Positions 9,650-18,233 of a stretch of DNA of 64,000 nt are shown here, piece after piece. Each line of letters starts with the position of its first letter. The stretch's first letter is position 1. A model generated the notes under the pieces. That model saw only the letters and a list, made by a program, of their open reading frames with translations. It was not told the DNA's origin and made no database searches. Source of the DNA: Bacillus dicomae. Lineage in GTDB: Bacteria; Bacillota; Bacilli; Bacillales; Bacillaceae_G. Location of the stretch: the NCBI RefSeq assembly GCF_006494425.1, contig NZ_VHIV01000001.1, positions 1,488,001-1,552,000 on the forward strand, written 5' to 3'. Both the position numbers and the translations under genes were made by a program.

Positions 9650-9980
9650 TTGAATTCCCCCCTAAACAACATTTATTTTGTAGATAGTATATACAAACGC
9701 CTAAAATATGTTAAAATCACTGGATAGTGTTAGGAGGAAATATGTAGTTAGATGTGAATTGTTTGAAAAATCTTCATTACAAATTTATGCGAACTTCACA
9801 TAGAGCACATATTAACATTGTATTATGTATATGTACCAAATAAATAAAGTGAATTGTATTTCGTTCTGTTTTTAAACATTTAAAATTCTATTATTTTTAT
9901 ATAAAGGTTTCATATCTGAGTTTTAAATATTTTGGAAATAGATCTAAATAAAAGGAATTCATATAAAAGGGGAATGTCTT
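9650..9980. other. Divergent intergenic region, no long gene
   Basis: It carries the upstream regions of the small membrane gene (minus) and the ArsR-type regulator (plus). A perfect AGGAGG at 9732-9737 is followed by ATG at 9742 and an immediate TAG, so it forms only a start-stop pair. I see nothing else supportable. Confidence 0.4.
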
Positions 9981-10280
9981 ATGACAACATATACGAGTGA
10001 AATGAGAAAAAGTTTAGTTTCAGAAGAAGATGTAGATATTTTGAAAATTATGGCGCACCCAATCCGCTTACAAATTGTAAATGAATTAAGCACGAGAAAA
10101 ACTTGTAACGTAACACAATTAACAGAATTACTAAATATTCCACAATCGACTGTTTCGCAACATTTATCAAAAATGAAGGGTAAAGTGTTACGAGCTGAGA
10201 GAAGAGGTTTAGAAATTTATTATCACATTAATAATTTAAAAGCGAGTAAGATTGTAAGTGTTTTAGGATATATAAACTAA
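9981..10280 (+). CDS. ArsR-family helix-turn-helix regulator
   Basis: A 99-residue winged-helix DNA-binding protein. IMAHPIRLQIVNEL opens the helix-turn-helix region. TQLTELLNIPQSTVSQHLSK is the recognition helix block, and AERRGLEIYYHINN is the wing. No Cys pair of the ELCVCDL metal site is present; the single Cys in TRKTCNVTQ lies outside it. A metal-independent signal is therefore likely. AAAGGGGAATG precedes ATG. A hairpin terminator follows, so it is monocistronic and its target genes are not evident locally. Confidence 0.88.
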   Translation: MTTYTSEMRKSLVSEEDVDILKIMAHPIRLQIVNELSTRKTCNVTQLTELLNIPQSTVSQHLSKMKGKVLRAERRGLEIYYHINNLKASKIVSVLGYIN

Positions 10281-10296
10281 TGAAGTATTTTCATAT

Positions 10297-10330
10297 AAAA
10301 TAGCCGCTGCTGGTAAGCAGGGGCTATTTT
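10297..10330 (+). terminator. Intrinsic terminator after the ArsR-type gene
   Basis: AAAATAGCC and GGCTATTTT flank a GC-rich interior (GCTGCTGGTAAGCAGG) that pairs further. The 3' side is T-rich. Confidence 0.75.
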
Positions 10331-10335
10331 GTGTT

Positions 10336-10396
10336 ACTTTATTCCGCATTAGCTTTCCGTAAACGCCCGTTTGGTGCAACTGATTAAAACTTCATT
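10336..10396. repeat. Dispersed short repeat at a gene end (copy 2)
   Basis: TTTATTCCGCATTA, then GCAACTGATTAAAACTTC and ATTTTATG, match copy 3 at 30311-30360. It fills the gap between the ArsR terminator and the stop of the convergent DUF2187 gene. Confidence 0.55.
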
Positions 10397-10582
10397 TTAT
10401 GTATTCGTATTTAAAATCTTATAGTTTTTATGATTTACAATTGTTCGATCAAATTCAAAAGTACCACCGCTTACATTTGTAATTTCAACTAAGACCGATT
10501 CAGTATAAAGTTTTAGTACAGATCCTGTAATCTTTAAATTATTTCGTTGAAAAAGTATAGTATCCCCTACGTTTGCTTTCAT
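10397..10582 (-). CDS. DUF2187-family (YkvS-like) small protein
   Basis: A 61-residue protein of KOW/SH3-like appearance. NVGDTILF opens the sequence and VLVEITNV and TIVNHKNYKIL follow, a pattern shared with Bacillus YkvS/DUF2187 proteins. The start has a strong GAGGAGGTAC ribosome site. The molecular role of the family is not established. It is convergent with the ArsR gene across a repeat. Confidence 0.78.
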   Translation of the reverse strand: MKANVGDTILFQRNNLKITGSVLKLYTESVLVEITNVSGGTFEFDRTIVNHKNYKILNTNT

Positions 10583-11013
10583 AGTACCTCCTCATTAAAG
10601 ACAGAAATATTTTTTATTATATATATTAAACCACGTATAAGTATATTAGTGAATATTTAGTTTTGTTTATCAATAAAATATTTCTTGTCTAATAAAATAG
10701 TATAGAGTGCTCCCATGTTAAAAGTTATATTTTATTTAACTTTATTATATGCAAAGTAAAGTGTTTCAGTATTAGCGAAACAATATTCTATGTAAATACT
10801 GCAGCGAAACAAATTATTCAAAAGACAGATACTATGTAGCCTAAAACGAAAAGTAGATAAGTAAAGTTTTTTTCAGTAGTACAAGAAAAAATATACATTT
10901 ATTAATTAGATCTCTTTTTAATGAAATTCCAATTAAAAATATAGAAAAACTTTAATATAAAAAGGTAATCAATTATAAATGGAGAAGTAATATATATGAA
11001 AGGAGAGATTTAT
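10583..11013. other. AT-rich intergenic stretch without a convincing gene
   Basis: It contains the promoter region of the DUF2187 gene and a TGTTTC/GAAACA inverted pair near 10760. Only very short unsupported frames occur. No riboswitch or tRNA fold is recognised. Confidence 0.35.
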
Positions 11014-11097
11014 ATGAATAAAGGGAAAAAACAAGTTAGTCAACTTAGTTTTCTAGTGGATTTTTTGAACGACAAGGGGAGTTTTGTAAAAATTTAA
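11014..11097 (+). CDS. Possible 27-residue peptide
   Basis: The frame MNKGKKQVSQLSFLVDFLND (first 20 residues) follows an excellent AAAGGAGAG ribosome site seven bases upstream. An in-frame ATG at 10996 with GGAGAAG would add six residues. It lies just before the unknown gene at 11146 in the same direction. Composition is plausible for a small amphipathic peptide, but nothing else shows that it is translated. Confidence 0.4.
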   Translation: MNKGKKQVSQLSFLVDFLNDKGSFVKI

Positions 11098-11145
11098 TAG
11101 TATTATAGTATCCCCTTGTGAAAAAATGGTTGGGGGAATATATAA

Positions 11146-11463
11146 ATGATAACAGAAATGAATATTAAAGTAGTTTGTGAAGAATCGTTTTCAAAAAGAG
11201 AAATAAAAATTTTAGAGACGTTTCTTTCAACTTTATCGGGGCATTCTAACGCTCTTGTTACAAAAGAGGGAATGTTTTTAAACCCTTTAAGTAAAGAGAA
11301 GAGTGTGATTTATTATCACAACTTCGTATTTGTAAAATCACTAACAGAAGAAATGGGTGCAGAATTAAAAGAAGTTGTAACAAGACGTATTAAAAATGCT
11401 TTCATTATGATGGAATTTGTAGAGCCAATTGTTATATTTGAAGAAACTATTATAAACGTATAA
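11146..11463 (+). CDS. Hypothetical protein, 105 residues
   Basis: A soluble alpha/beta-looking protein with no recognised family. Notable stretches are SKREIKILETFLSTLSG, SVIYYHNFVFVKSLTEEMGAELKEVV and the hydrophobic C-terminus FVEPIVIFEETIINV. A GGGGGAATA ribosome site lies before ATG. A long perfect terminator follows directly, so this is a separate transcription unit, possibly shared with the small peptide upstream. Confidence 0.65.
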   Translation: MITEMNIKVVCEESFSKREIKILETFLSTLSGHSNALVTKEGMFLNPLSKEKSVIYYHNFVFVKSLTEEMGAELKEVVTRRIKNAFIMMEFVEPIVIFEETIINV

Positions 11464-11489
11464 AGAAAGTCAGGCTTATGAATTGAACT

Positions 11490-11533
11490 AATAAAACCGT
11501 CTCTTTAATAAATATTAAAGAGACGGTTTTATT
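11490..11533 (+). terminator. Long perfect intrinsic terminator
   Basis: Two perfect 21-base arms (starting AATAAAACCGTCTCTTTA) are separated by two bases, with ATTGTTTC after. The A/T flanks make it able to act in both directions. Confidence 0.85.
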
Positions 11534-11678
11534 GTTTCACTTTTAAAAAAAGGGTTCAAAAACAAATGTAAATCGAACTTATACAAAACAATATAAATAA
11601 CAGTTACGTATTTAAAAAGTAGTTTTTTGTATTTCGTCCTTCATTTTCTGTAACTGACTCTATATTTTTGACGCTCTA

Positions 11679-11698
11679 TCATGTAAGTGCTTACATGA
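11679..11698. promoter_or_regulatory. 20-bp palindrome over the promoter of the OFA carrier, likely operator
   Basis: TCATGTAAG-TG-CTTACATGA is a perfect 9-2-9 dyad. A TTGACG hexamer at 11668 lies just upstream, and a TATACAAT stretch begins at 11711. Either possible promoter overlaps the dyad, which fits repressor binding. The regulator is unknown. Confidence 0.5.
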
Positions 11699-11748
11699 CC
11701 AGAGACATCTTATACAATGAAGGTGTTAAATCAAAAGAGGTGACCAAA

Positions 11749-11814
11749 ATGAACATTAAAAAAGTAAATTTAGCGAATAGCATTGAAATAGAAAGAGGAG
11801 GCGGAAAGGTATGA
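11749..11814 (+). CDS. 21-codon leader ORF overlapping the OFA carrier start
   Basis: The leader (MNIKKVNLANSIEIERGGGK plus V) has its own ribosome site (AGAGGTGACC). Its stop TGA overlaps the carrier's ATG as ATGA. The GGAGGCGGAAAGG inside its last codons is the carrier's ribosome site, so ribosomes finishing the leader are placed to restart on the carrier. Translational coupling is the simplest reading. Whether the peptide itself senses anything is unknown. Confidence 0.5.
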   Translation: MNIKKVNLANSIEIERGGGKV

Positions 11815-13013
11815 AAAAATCAACTGTTAATCCATGGCTTGTTGTCCTTGGCACAGTCATAGTACAAATGGGTCTTGGAACGATATATACATGGAGCTTA
11901 TTCAATCAGCCTTTAGTTAGTAAATACGGATGGGGTCTTAACGCAGTTGCGATAACTTTCTCAATTACTAGTCTTTCCTTAGCATTTTCAACTTTATTTG
12001 CGAGTAAATTGCAAGAAAAATGGGGACTTCGTAAACTTATTATGATAGCTGGACTAGCATTAGGGCTAGGATTAATACTTAGTTCACAAGCTTCCTCATT
12101 AATATTACTTTATGTACTAGCAGGAGTTGTTGTAGGGTATGCAGATGGTACAGCATATATCACTTCATTATCCAATTTAATAAAGTGGTTTCCAGAGCGT
12201 AAAGGTTTAATTGCTGGAATTTCTGTCTCTGCATATGGTTCAGGTAGCTTAATCTTTAAATACGTTAACGCACAGTTAATTGAATCAGTTGGTGTATCAC
12301 AAGCATTTATATACTGGGGTTTAATTGTTACAGCTATGATTCTCCTTGGAGCTTGTTTAATCCATCAAGCTGCTGATCAAGGTGCAGTTCAAGAAACAAA
12401 AACTCATGAATATACAACAAAAGAAATGTTAGGTACAAAACAAGTATACTTATTATTTATTATGTTATTTACATCATGCATGAGTGGCTTATACTTAATT
12501 GGTATGGTAAAAGACATTGGTGTTCAACTTGTAGGACTTAGCGCAGCAACAGCTGCTAATGCGGTCGCTATGGTTGCAATCTTTAATACATTAGGTCGTA
12601 TTATTCTAGGGCCGTTATCAGATAAAATTGGCCGTTTAAAAATCGTTACTGGCACTTTTGTTGTTATGGCGAGTTCAGTCTTAGTTCTAAGTTTCGTAGA
12701 TTTAAATTACAGTATCTACTTCGTATGTGTAGCAAGTGTAGCGTTTTGCTTTGGTGGAAATATCACTATTTTCCCAGCAATTGTGGGTGATTTCTTCGGT
12801 ATGAAAAACCATAGTAAGAACTACGGGATTGTGTATCAAGGGTTTGGATTTGGAGCACTTGCAGGTTCCTTTATCGGTGCACTTCTAGGTGGATTCAAAC
12901 CAACTTTCATGGTGATCGGCGTATTATGTGTCGTGTCATTTATAATCGCAATTGTAATTCAAGCACCTAAACAGAAAAAAGAACAAGAAGAAGAGTATCG
13001 CAGCGTAGCGTAA
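11811..13013 (+). CDS. MFS transporter of the oxalate/formate antiporter (OFA) type
   Basis: A 400-residue, 12-helix major facilitator carrier. The N-terminus NPWLVVLGTVIVQMGLGTIY and the TWSLFNQPL segment are OFA hallmarks. GRIILGPLSDKIGR is the loop-8/9 MFS motif. Members exchange small carboxylates such as oxalate, formate or lactate, and the substrate here cannot be read. A 21-codon leader overlaps the ATG. A hairpin terminator follows, so it is a single-gene unit apart from the leader. Confidence 0.85.
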   Translation: MKKSTVNPWLVVLGTVIVQMGLGTIYTWSLFNQPLVSKYGWGLNAVAITFSITSLSLAFSTLFASKLQEKWGLRKLIMIAGLALGLGLILSSQASSLILLYVLAGVVVGYADGTAYITSLSNLIKWFPERKGLIAGISVSAYGSGSLIFKYVNAQLIESVGVSQAFIYWGLIVTAMILLGACLIHQAADQGAVQETKTHEYTTKEMLGTKQVYLLFIMLFTSCMSGLYLIGMVKDIGVQLVGLSAATAANAVAMVAIFNTLGRIILGPLSDKIGRLKIVTGTFVVMASSVLVLSFVDLNYSIYFVCVASVAFCFGGNITIFPAIVGDFFGMKNHSKNYGIVYQGFGFGALAGSFIGALLGGFKPTFMVIGVLCVVSFIIAIVIQAPKQKKEQEEEYRSVA

Positions 13014-13044
13014 GTATATAAATCTTCTATAACACTATAATTAC

Positions 13045-13078
13045 GAAAAAGCATCCTGTTAAATAGGGTGCTTTTTTT
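13045..13078 (+). terminator. Intrinsic terminator after the OFA carrier
   Basis: AAAAAGCATCCT pairs with AGGGTGCTTTTTTT (one wobble pair) and ends in a T-run. Confidence 0.8.
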
Positions 13079-13444
13079 ATGAATTATTTTTACAAGGTTA
13101 TATAACTTTTGAGGTTTTCTTGAAAGAAAAAGGTGAGTTAAACAGTTAATTGGATTATGTTGGAATATAATGAAATAATACATCATATTCGAAATGCTTA
13201 TTAAATCTTAAATTATACAGATGACATTCATTGATATTTGTAAGATATATTTTCAGAAAAATATTGAGAAAGTATATATTTGAATTTTTCATAAAGCATT
13301 ATAAATAAACGTATCTAAAGTTTATCTTTTTCAATTTTAAAATGAGGAGTTTGAATTTTATTTATAATATAAGTACTTTTAATGCGTTTAGATATGATTT
13401 TATTAGGATGATCTAAAATATTTTATCTGAAAAATAAAAATAGG

Positions 13445-13473
13445 TTGACAAGTTTATTGAGAAAGATTATCAT
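13445..13473 (+). promoter_or_regulatory. Distal dhb promoter with degenerate Fur box
   Basis: TTGACA, a 17-base spacer and TATCAT form a sigma-A promoter. The 15-mer TGAGAAAGATTATCA at 13458-13472 covers the spacer end and -10, and departs from TGATAATNATTATCA at two positions. Binding of Fur with iron would block polymerase. Confidence 0.6.
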
Positions 13474-13536
13474 TTCGGTGTAAGAACATTAAATGAAAAA
13501 CATTATCAATGAATAATATTTTAATGAAAAGTACAC

Positions 13537-13597
13537 TTGACCAATTAGTTTAGTAAGTGTATTATTTTTTACATCGATAATGATAATCATTATCATT
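13537..13597 (+). promoter_or_regulatory. Proximal dhb promoter with consensus Fur box
   Basis: TTGACC, a 17-base spacer and TATTAT (13560-13565) are followed at the expected transcription start by TGATAATCATTATCA (13581-13595). This is an exact 7-1-7 Fur box inside a longer GATAATGATAATCATTATC dyad. The operon should therefore be induced by iron starvation. Confidence 0.82.
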
Positions 13598-13640
13598 ATT
13601 TGTTTAATTAGATTAATTTTTAAATGAAAGGATAGAGGAA

Positions 13641-14426
13641 ATGAACTTAGGGGAATTTGATGGGAAAACCGTTTTAGTAACAGGTGCAGCCCAAGGTATA
13701 GGTAATGTTGTTGCCAAAATGTTTTTAGAAAGAGGAGCTACAGTAATTGCGGTGGATCAAAATGAAGAGGGGTTACAAGTACTCTTAAAACAAAACGAAT
13801 TAAATAAAACACGTATGAAAACATTTCGTTTAGATGTAAGTGATAGTGCTGCTGTTGAAGACATGATAAATCATATTGCAAATGAAATAGCGCCAATAGA
13901 TATATTAGTAAATGTTGCAGGGGTTTTACGTATGGGAGCGATTCACTCTTTAAGTGACGAAGATTGGAACAAAACATTCTCTGTAAATTCTACTGGAGTT
14001 TTCTATATGTCCCGTGCAGTAAGTAAACATATGATGCAAAGAAAGTCAGGTGCAATTGTTACAGTTGGTTCAAATGCAGCAAATACCCCGAGAATGGAGA
14101 TGGCTGCGTATGCTGCATCAAAAGCTGCAACGACGATGTTTATGAAGTGTTTAGGATTAGAACTTGCATCGTACAACATTCGCTGTAACGTAGTTTCTCC
14201 AGGTTCTACTGAAACTGAAATGCAACGGTTACTATGGGCTGATGAGAATGGAGCAAAGAATATAATTGCTGGTTCTCAAAGTTCTTATCGACTTGGTATA
14301 CCGTTACAAAAAATTGCACAGCCTTCAGAAATTGCTGAAGCAGTATTGTTCTTAGCTTCAGATAAAGCGAGTCATATTACAATGCACAATTTATGTGTCG
14401 ATGGCGGAGCTACATTAGGCATTTAA
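13641..14426 (+). CDS. dhbA: 2,3-dihydro-2,3-dihydroxybenzoate dehydrogenase
   Basis: This short-chain dehydrogenase makes 2,3-dihydroxybenzoate with NAD, the third step from chorismate in bacillibactin synthesis. TGAAQGIG near residue 15 is the NAD-binding glycine motif. NVAG near 90, Ser in VTVGSNAA and YAASKAA supply the catalytic Asn-Ser-Tyr-Lys set. 261 residues is standard. AAAGGATAGAGG precedes ATG. It is first in an eight-gene operon under two Fur-controlled promoters. Confidence 0.95.
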   Translation: MNLGEFDGKTVLVTGAAQGIGNVVAKMFLERGATVIAVDQNEEGLQVLLKQNELNKTRMKTFRLDVSDSAAVEDMINHIANEIAPIDILVNVAGVLRMGAIHSLSDEDWNKTFSVNSTGVFYMSRAVSKHMMQRKSGAIVTVGSNAANTPRMEMAAYAASKAATTMFMKCLGLELASYNIRCNVVSPGSTETEMQRLLWADENGAKNIIAGSQSSYRLGIPLQKIAQPSEIAEAVLFLASDKASHITMHNLCVDGGATLGI

Positions 14427-14453
14427 TATAAAAATTCAGGGGGTTACTATACT

Positions 14454-15653
14454 ATGAATGAATTTATGGCTGTAAAGGAACTGTCAGAAAAATTATTAGA
14501 AGATTATAAGACTGAATCTTCATTCTTTTTCGCTTCACCAACTCGAACAATATTGACAGAAGGAGAGTGTACTACAGTAAAACATCGTGAAATTGAAAGT
14601 TTTCCAGAACTTGTACAAACGGTATTACATAATGCGAAACAAGCTGGAAATTCGAATCCTATTGTTGTGGGTGCTTTACCATTTGATCGTAGAAAAGAAG
14701 TTCAACTTATCGTACCAGAATATAGCAGGATTTCTGAGCGTTTACAATTGGATACAACAAATCAGCTTGAAAAAAATGAGAAATTGACGTTTGCAATGAC
14801 ATCCGTACCAGATCCTGAAGTGTATATGAATGGTGTAAAGCAAGGAATTGAAAAAATACAGGACGGAGATTTAAATAAAATCGTTCTATCCAGATCATTG
14901 GATGTTAAATCTTCCGAAAAGATTGATAAGCAAAAACTTCTTCGAGAATTAGCAGAGCATAATAAGCACGGTTATACATTTGCTGTGAATTTACCGAGGG
15001 ATGAAAACAAGAATAGCAAAACGTTAATTGGAGCAAGCCCTGAATTACTCGTTTCACGTAATGGCATGCAAGTTACATCTAATCCGTTAGCTGGTTCAAG
15101 ACCACGTAGTGATGATCCAGTAGAGGATAAAAGAAGAGCAGAGGAATTACTTTCTTCTCCAAAAGATTTGCATGAACATGCGGTAGTAGTGGAAGCCGTT
15201 GCTGCAGCGCTTCGTCCATACTGTCATACATTACATGTTCCAGAAAAACCATCCGTTATTCATAGTGAAGCGATGTGGCATTTGTCTACTGAAGTGAAAG
15301 GTGAATTAAAGGATCCCAATACTAGTTCTTTAGAATTAGCAATTGCTCTTCATCCTACGCCAGCAGTTTGTGGAACGCCGATGGAAGAAGCGAGAGAGGC
15401 TATTGAAAAAATAGAGCCTTTTGACCGTGAATTCTTTACAGGAATGCTAGGGTGGAGTGATTTAAATGGAGACGGTGAATGGATTGTTACAATTCGTTGT
15501 GCTGAAGTACAAGAAAATACACTCCGTTTATATGCAGGAGCGGGCGTTGTTGCTGAGTCAAAACCAGAAGAGGAATTAGCAGAAACATCAGCAAAGTTCC
15601 AAACAATGTTGAAAGCTTTAGGATTAAATGATAGTTCACTTAATGAAAAGTAG
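14454..15653 (+). CDS. dhbC: Isochorismate synthase
   Basis: It isomerises chorismate to isochorismate, the committed step of the siderophore. The chorismate-binding fold is seen in [10 protein letters not shown], the [12 protein letters not shown] block, [16 protein letters not shown], and the C-terminal [14 protein letters not shown] with [14 protein letters not shown]. At 399 residues it has the single-domain length of DhbC/EntC. AGGGGG precedes ATG, 27 bases after dhbA. Confidence 0.95.
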   Translation: MNEFMAVKELSEKLLEDYKTESSFFFASPTRTILTEGECTTVKHREIESFPELVQTVLHNAKQAGNSNPIVVGALPFDRRKEVQLIVPEYSRISERLQLDTTNQLEKNEKLTFAMTSVPDPEVYMNGVKQGIEKIQDGDLNKIVLSRSLDVKSSEKIDKQKLLRELAEHNKHGYTFAVNLPRDENKNSKTLIGASPELLVSRNGMQVTSNPLAGSRPRSDDPVEDKRRAEELLSSPKDLHEHAVVVEAVAAALRPYCHTLHVPEKPSVIHSEAMWHLSTEVKGELKDPNTSSLELAIALHPTPAVCGTPMEEAREAIEKIEPFDREFFTGMLGWSDLNGDGEWIVTIRCAEVQENTLRLYAGAGVVAESKPEEELAETSAKFQTMLKALGLNDSSLNEK

Positions 15654-15665
15654 GGGGCAGAAAGA

Positions 15666-17282
15666 ATGCTAACAGGTTATACAAAGTGGCCAAAAGAATT
15701 TGCCAATCGCTATCGAGAAGAAGGGTGTTGGCTTGGGGAAACATTTGGCGGCGTGTTAAGAGAGCGTGCTATAAAATATGGAGATCAAATTGCAGTTGTA
15801 AGTGGAAGTACGCATATAACGTATAGTGAGCTTGATAAAAAAGTAGATCGCTTAGCGTCAGGTTTACTGAATTTAGGAATAAAGCAAGAGGATCGAGTTG
15901 TAATCCAACTACCTAACGTTATCGAGTTCTTTGAAATGTGTTTTGCGCTATTTCGAATTGGAGCACTTCCTGTTTTTGCACTTCCTTCACATCGAAGCAG
16001 TGAAATTAGTTATTTTTGTGAGTTTGGTGAGGCAAGTGCCTACGTTATCTCAGATAAGGCTCTCGGCTTTGATTATCGAAAACTAGCAAGAGAAGTGAAA
16101 GAGAAAGTGCCAACTTTACAACATGTAATTGTGGTGGGAGAAGAAGAAGAGTTTGTGAACATAAGTGACCTGTATATAGATTCCGTTCCATTGCCAGAAG
16201 TTAAGCCAAGCGATGTTGCGTTTCTCCAATTATCAGGAGGGACGACAGGACTTTCCAAATTGATTCCTAGAACACACGATGACTACATTTATAGTTTACG
16301 TGTTAGTGCTGAAATTTGTAATTTGAATACTGATAGTGTGTATATGGCTGTTCTTCCAGTAGCGCACAATTACCCGATGAGTTCTCCTGGGACATTTGGA
16401 ACTTTCTATGCGGGTGGAAAAGTAGTGCTGGCAACTGGAGGGAGTCCAGATGAGGCATTTGCTCTTATTGAAAAAGAAAAAGTTACAATTACAGCGCTCG
16501 TTCCGCCATTAGCAATGATTTGGCTTGATGCTGCATCTTCTCGTAATGCCGATTTATCGAGCCTAGAGGTTATTCAAGTAGGCGGTGCTAAGTTTAGCGC
16601 TGAGGTTGCAAAACGTATACGCCCTACATTTGGATGTACGTTACAGCAAGTATTCGGTATGGCGGAAGGATTAGTGAACTATACAAGATTAGACGATCCG
16701 GAAGAAATTATTATTCATACTCAAGGTAGACCGATGTCTGCACTCGATGAAGTACGAGTTGTTGATGAAAATGACAACGATGTAAAACCGGGCGAGGTAG
16801 GTAGTTTATTAACACGAGGTCCATATACAATTCGTGGTTACTATAAAGCCGAAGAGCATAATGCACGATCATTTACAAAGGATGGATTTTATCGCACAGG
16901 TGATCTTGTAAAAGTAAATAAACAAGGATACATCATTGTAGAAGGAAGAGATAAAGATCAAATTAACCGTGGTGGTGAGAAAGTTGCTGCGGAAGAAGTT
17001 GAAAATCATCTATTAGCACACGATGCGGTCCATGATGTAGCAATTGTATCTATGCCTGACGATTATTTAGGTGAACGCACCTGTGCTTTTGTTATAGCTC
17101 GCGGACAAGTTCCGGCAGTAAGTGAATTAAAAATGTTTTTAAGAGAACGTGGTATAGCGGCTTATAAAATTCCAGATCGAATTGAATTTATTGAATCATT
17201 CCCGCAAACAGGAGTCGGAAAAGTCAGTAAAAAAGAACTACGTAAAGTCATTGCTGAAAAACTTATTACAGTAAAACAATAA
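15666..17282 (+). CDS. dhbE: 2,3-dihydroxybenzoate-AMP ligase
   Basis: This stand-alone adenylation enzyme activates 2,3-dihydroxybenzoate with ATP and loads it on the aryl-carrier domain of Dhb[14 protein letters not shown] (near residue 190) is the P-loop-like motif. [11 protein letters not shown] in the acyl pocket is characteristic of DhbE/EntE aryl ligases. YRTGDLV and the C-terminal [20 protein letters not shown] complete the fold. 538 residues is normal. It starts 12 bases after dhbC with an AGGGGGCAG ribosome site. Confidence 0.95.
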   Translation: MLTGYTKWPKEFANRYREEGCWLGETFGGVLRERAIKYGDQIAVVSGSTHITYSELDKKVDRLASGLLNLGIKQEDRVVIQLPNVIEFFEMCFALFRIGALPVFALPSHRSSEISYFCEFGEASAYVISDKALGFDYRKLAREVKEKVPTLQHVIVVGEEEEFVNISDLYIDSVPLPEVKPSDVAFLQLSGGTTGLSKLIPRTHDDYIYSLRVSAEICNLNTDSVYMAVLPVAHNYPMSSPGTFGTFYAGGKVVLATGGSPDEAFALIEKEKVTITALVPPLAMIWLDAASSRNADLSSLEVIQVGGAKFSAEVAKRIRPTFGCTLQQVFGMAEGLVNYTRLDDPEEIIIHTQGRPMSALDEVRVVDENDNDVKPGEVGSLLTRGPYTIRGYYKAEEHNARSFTKDGFYRTGDLVKVNKQGYIIVEGRDKDQINRGGEKVAAEEVENHLLAHDAVHDVAIVSMPDDYLGERTCAFVIARGQVPAVSELKMFLRERGIAAYKIPDRIEFIESFPQTGVGKVSKKELRKVIAEKLITVKQ

Positions 17283-17306
17283 TAAAAACCGGAAGGAAGT
17301 GATTAG

Positions 17307-18200
17307 ATGGCTATCCCATCTATTTCAGTATATAAAATGCCAATTGAATCAGAACTACCAAAAAATAAAGTGAATTGGATACCAGATCCGAAACGTGCAG
17401 TACTTTTAATTCATGACATGCAAGAATATTTTCTTGATGCATATAGCGATAAAGAATCACCAAAAGTAGAACTTATTTCAAATATTAAAATGATAAGAGA
17501 AAAATGTAAGGAACTTGGTATACCAGTTGTTTATACAGCGCAACCTGGTGGGCAAACGTTAGAACAACGAGGTTTATTACAAGATTTTTGGGGTGACGGT
17601 ATTCCTGCTGGACCAGATAAAAAGAAAATTGTTGATGAACTTACTCCTGATGAGGATGATATATTCCTAACAAAATGGAGATATAGTGCATTTAAAAAGA
17701 CAAATCTATTAGAAATTTTAAATGAACAAGGAAGAGATCAACTCATTATTTGCGGTATTTATGCGCATATTGGCTGCCTTTTAACAGCTTGTGAAGCATT
17801 TATGGATGGTATAGAGCCGTTCTTTGTAGCAGACGCAGTTGCTGATTTTTCACTAGAGCATCATAAACAAGCATTGGAGTATGCATCTAATAGATGTGCA
17901 GTAACGACATCAACAAACCTACTGTTAAACGATTTACAAAGTGTAAAAGGTGATGAGAGTGAAGGAACCACTATACAGGAAGTGCATGAACTAGTTGCAC
18001 AACTACTTCGTGAGCCAGTAGAGAGTATTGATATTGATGAGGACTTATTAAATAGAGGGCTTGATTCGGTCAGAATTATGAGTTTAGTGGAAAAGTGGCG
18101 TCGTGAAGGGAAAGCAATCACTTTTGCAGATTTAGCAGAACGTCCAACTGTTGCGGGTTGGTACAGTTTACTATCTTTACAAACAGCACAGGTGCTGTAA
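17307..18200 (+). CDS. dhbB: Isochorismatase with C-terminal aryl-carrier domain
   Basis: A two-domain protein. The N-terminal hydrolase removes pyruvate from isochorismate; LIHDMQEYFLDAY holds its catalytic Asp, and the ICGIYAHIGCLLTACEAFM block has the Cys-containing core. The C-terminal domain (from about residue 215) carries LLNRGLDSVRIMSL with Ser254 as the phosphopantetheine site. DhbE loads this arm, which then feeds DhbF. 297 residues is standard. GGAAGGAAGTGA precedes ATG. Confidence 0.95.
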   Translation: MAIPSISVYKMPIESELPKNKVNWIPDPKRAVLLIHDMQEYFLDAYSDKESPKVELISNIKMIREKCKELGIPVVYTAQPGGQTLEQRGLLQDFWGDGIPAGPDKKKIVDELTPDEDDIFLTKWRYSAFKKTNLLEILNEQGRDQLIICGIYAHIGCLLTACEAFMDGIEPFFVADAVADFSLEHHKQALEYASNRCAVTTSTNLLLNDLQSVKGDESEGTTIQEVHELVAQLLREPVESIDIDEDLLNRGLDSVRIMSLVEKWRREGKAITFADLAERPTVAGWYSLLSLQTAQVL

Positions 18201-18233
18201 CAAATAGACTACATAATAAAGGGGTAGTAAAGA

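Larger units (their letters stand above)
13079..13640. other. Regulatory region of the siderophore operon, no long gene
   Basis: This is 560 bases of very AT-rich sequence. The 3' half carries two promoters with Fur boxes, listed separately. I see no supported frame in the 5' half. Confidence 0.5.

Noticed and set aside
9732-9747. AGGAGG followed by ATG and an immediate TAG
   Set aside because: Start-stop pairs can be regulatory, but there is no downstream gene within reach and no structure, so it is most likely chance.
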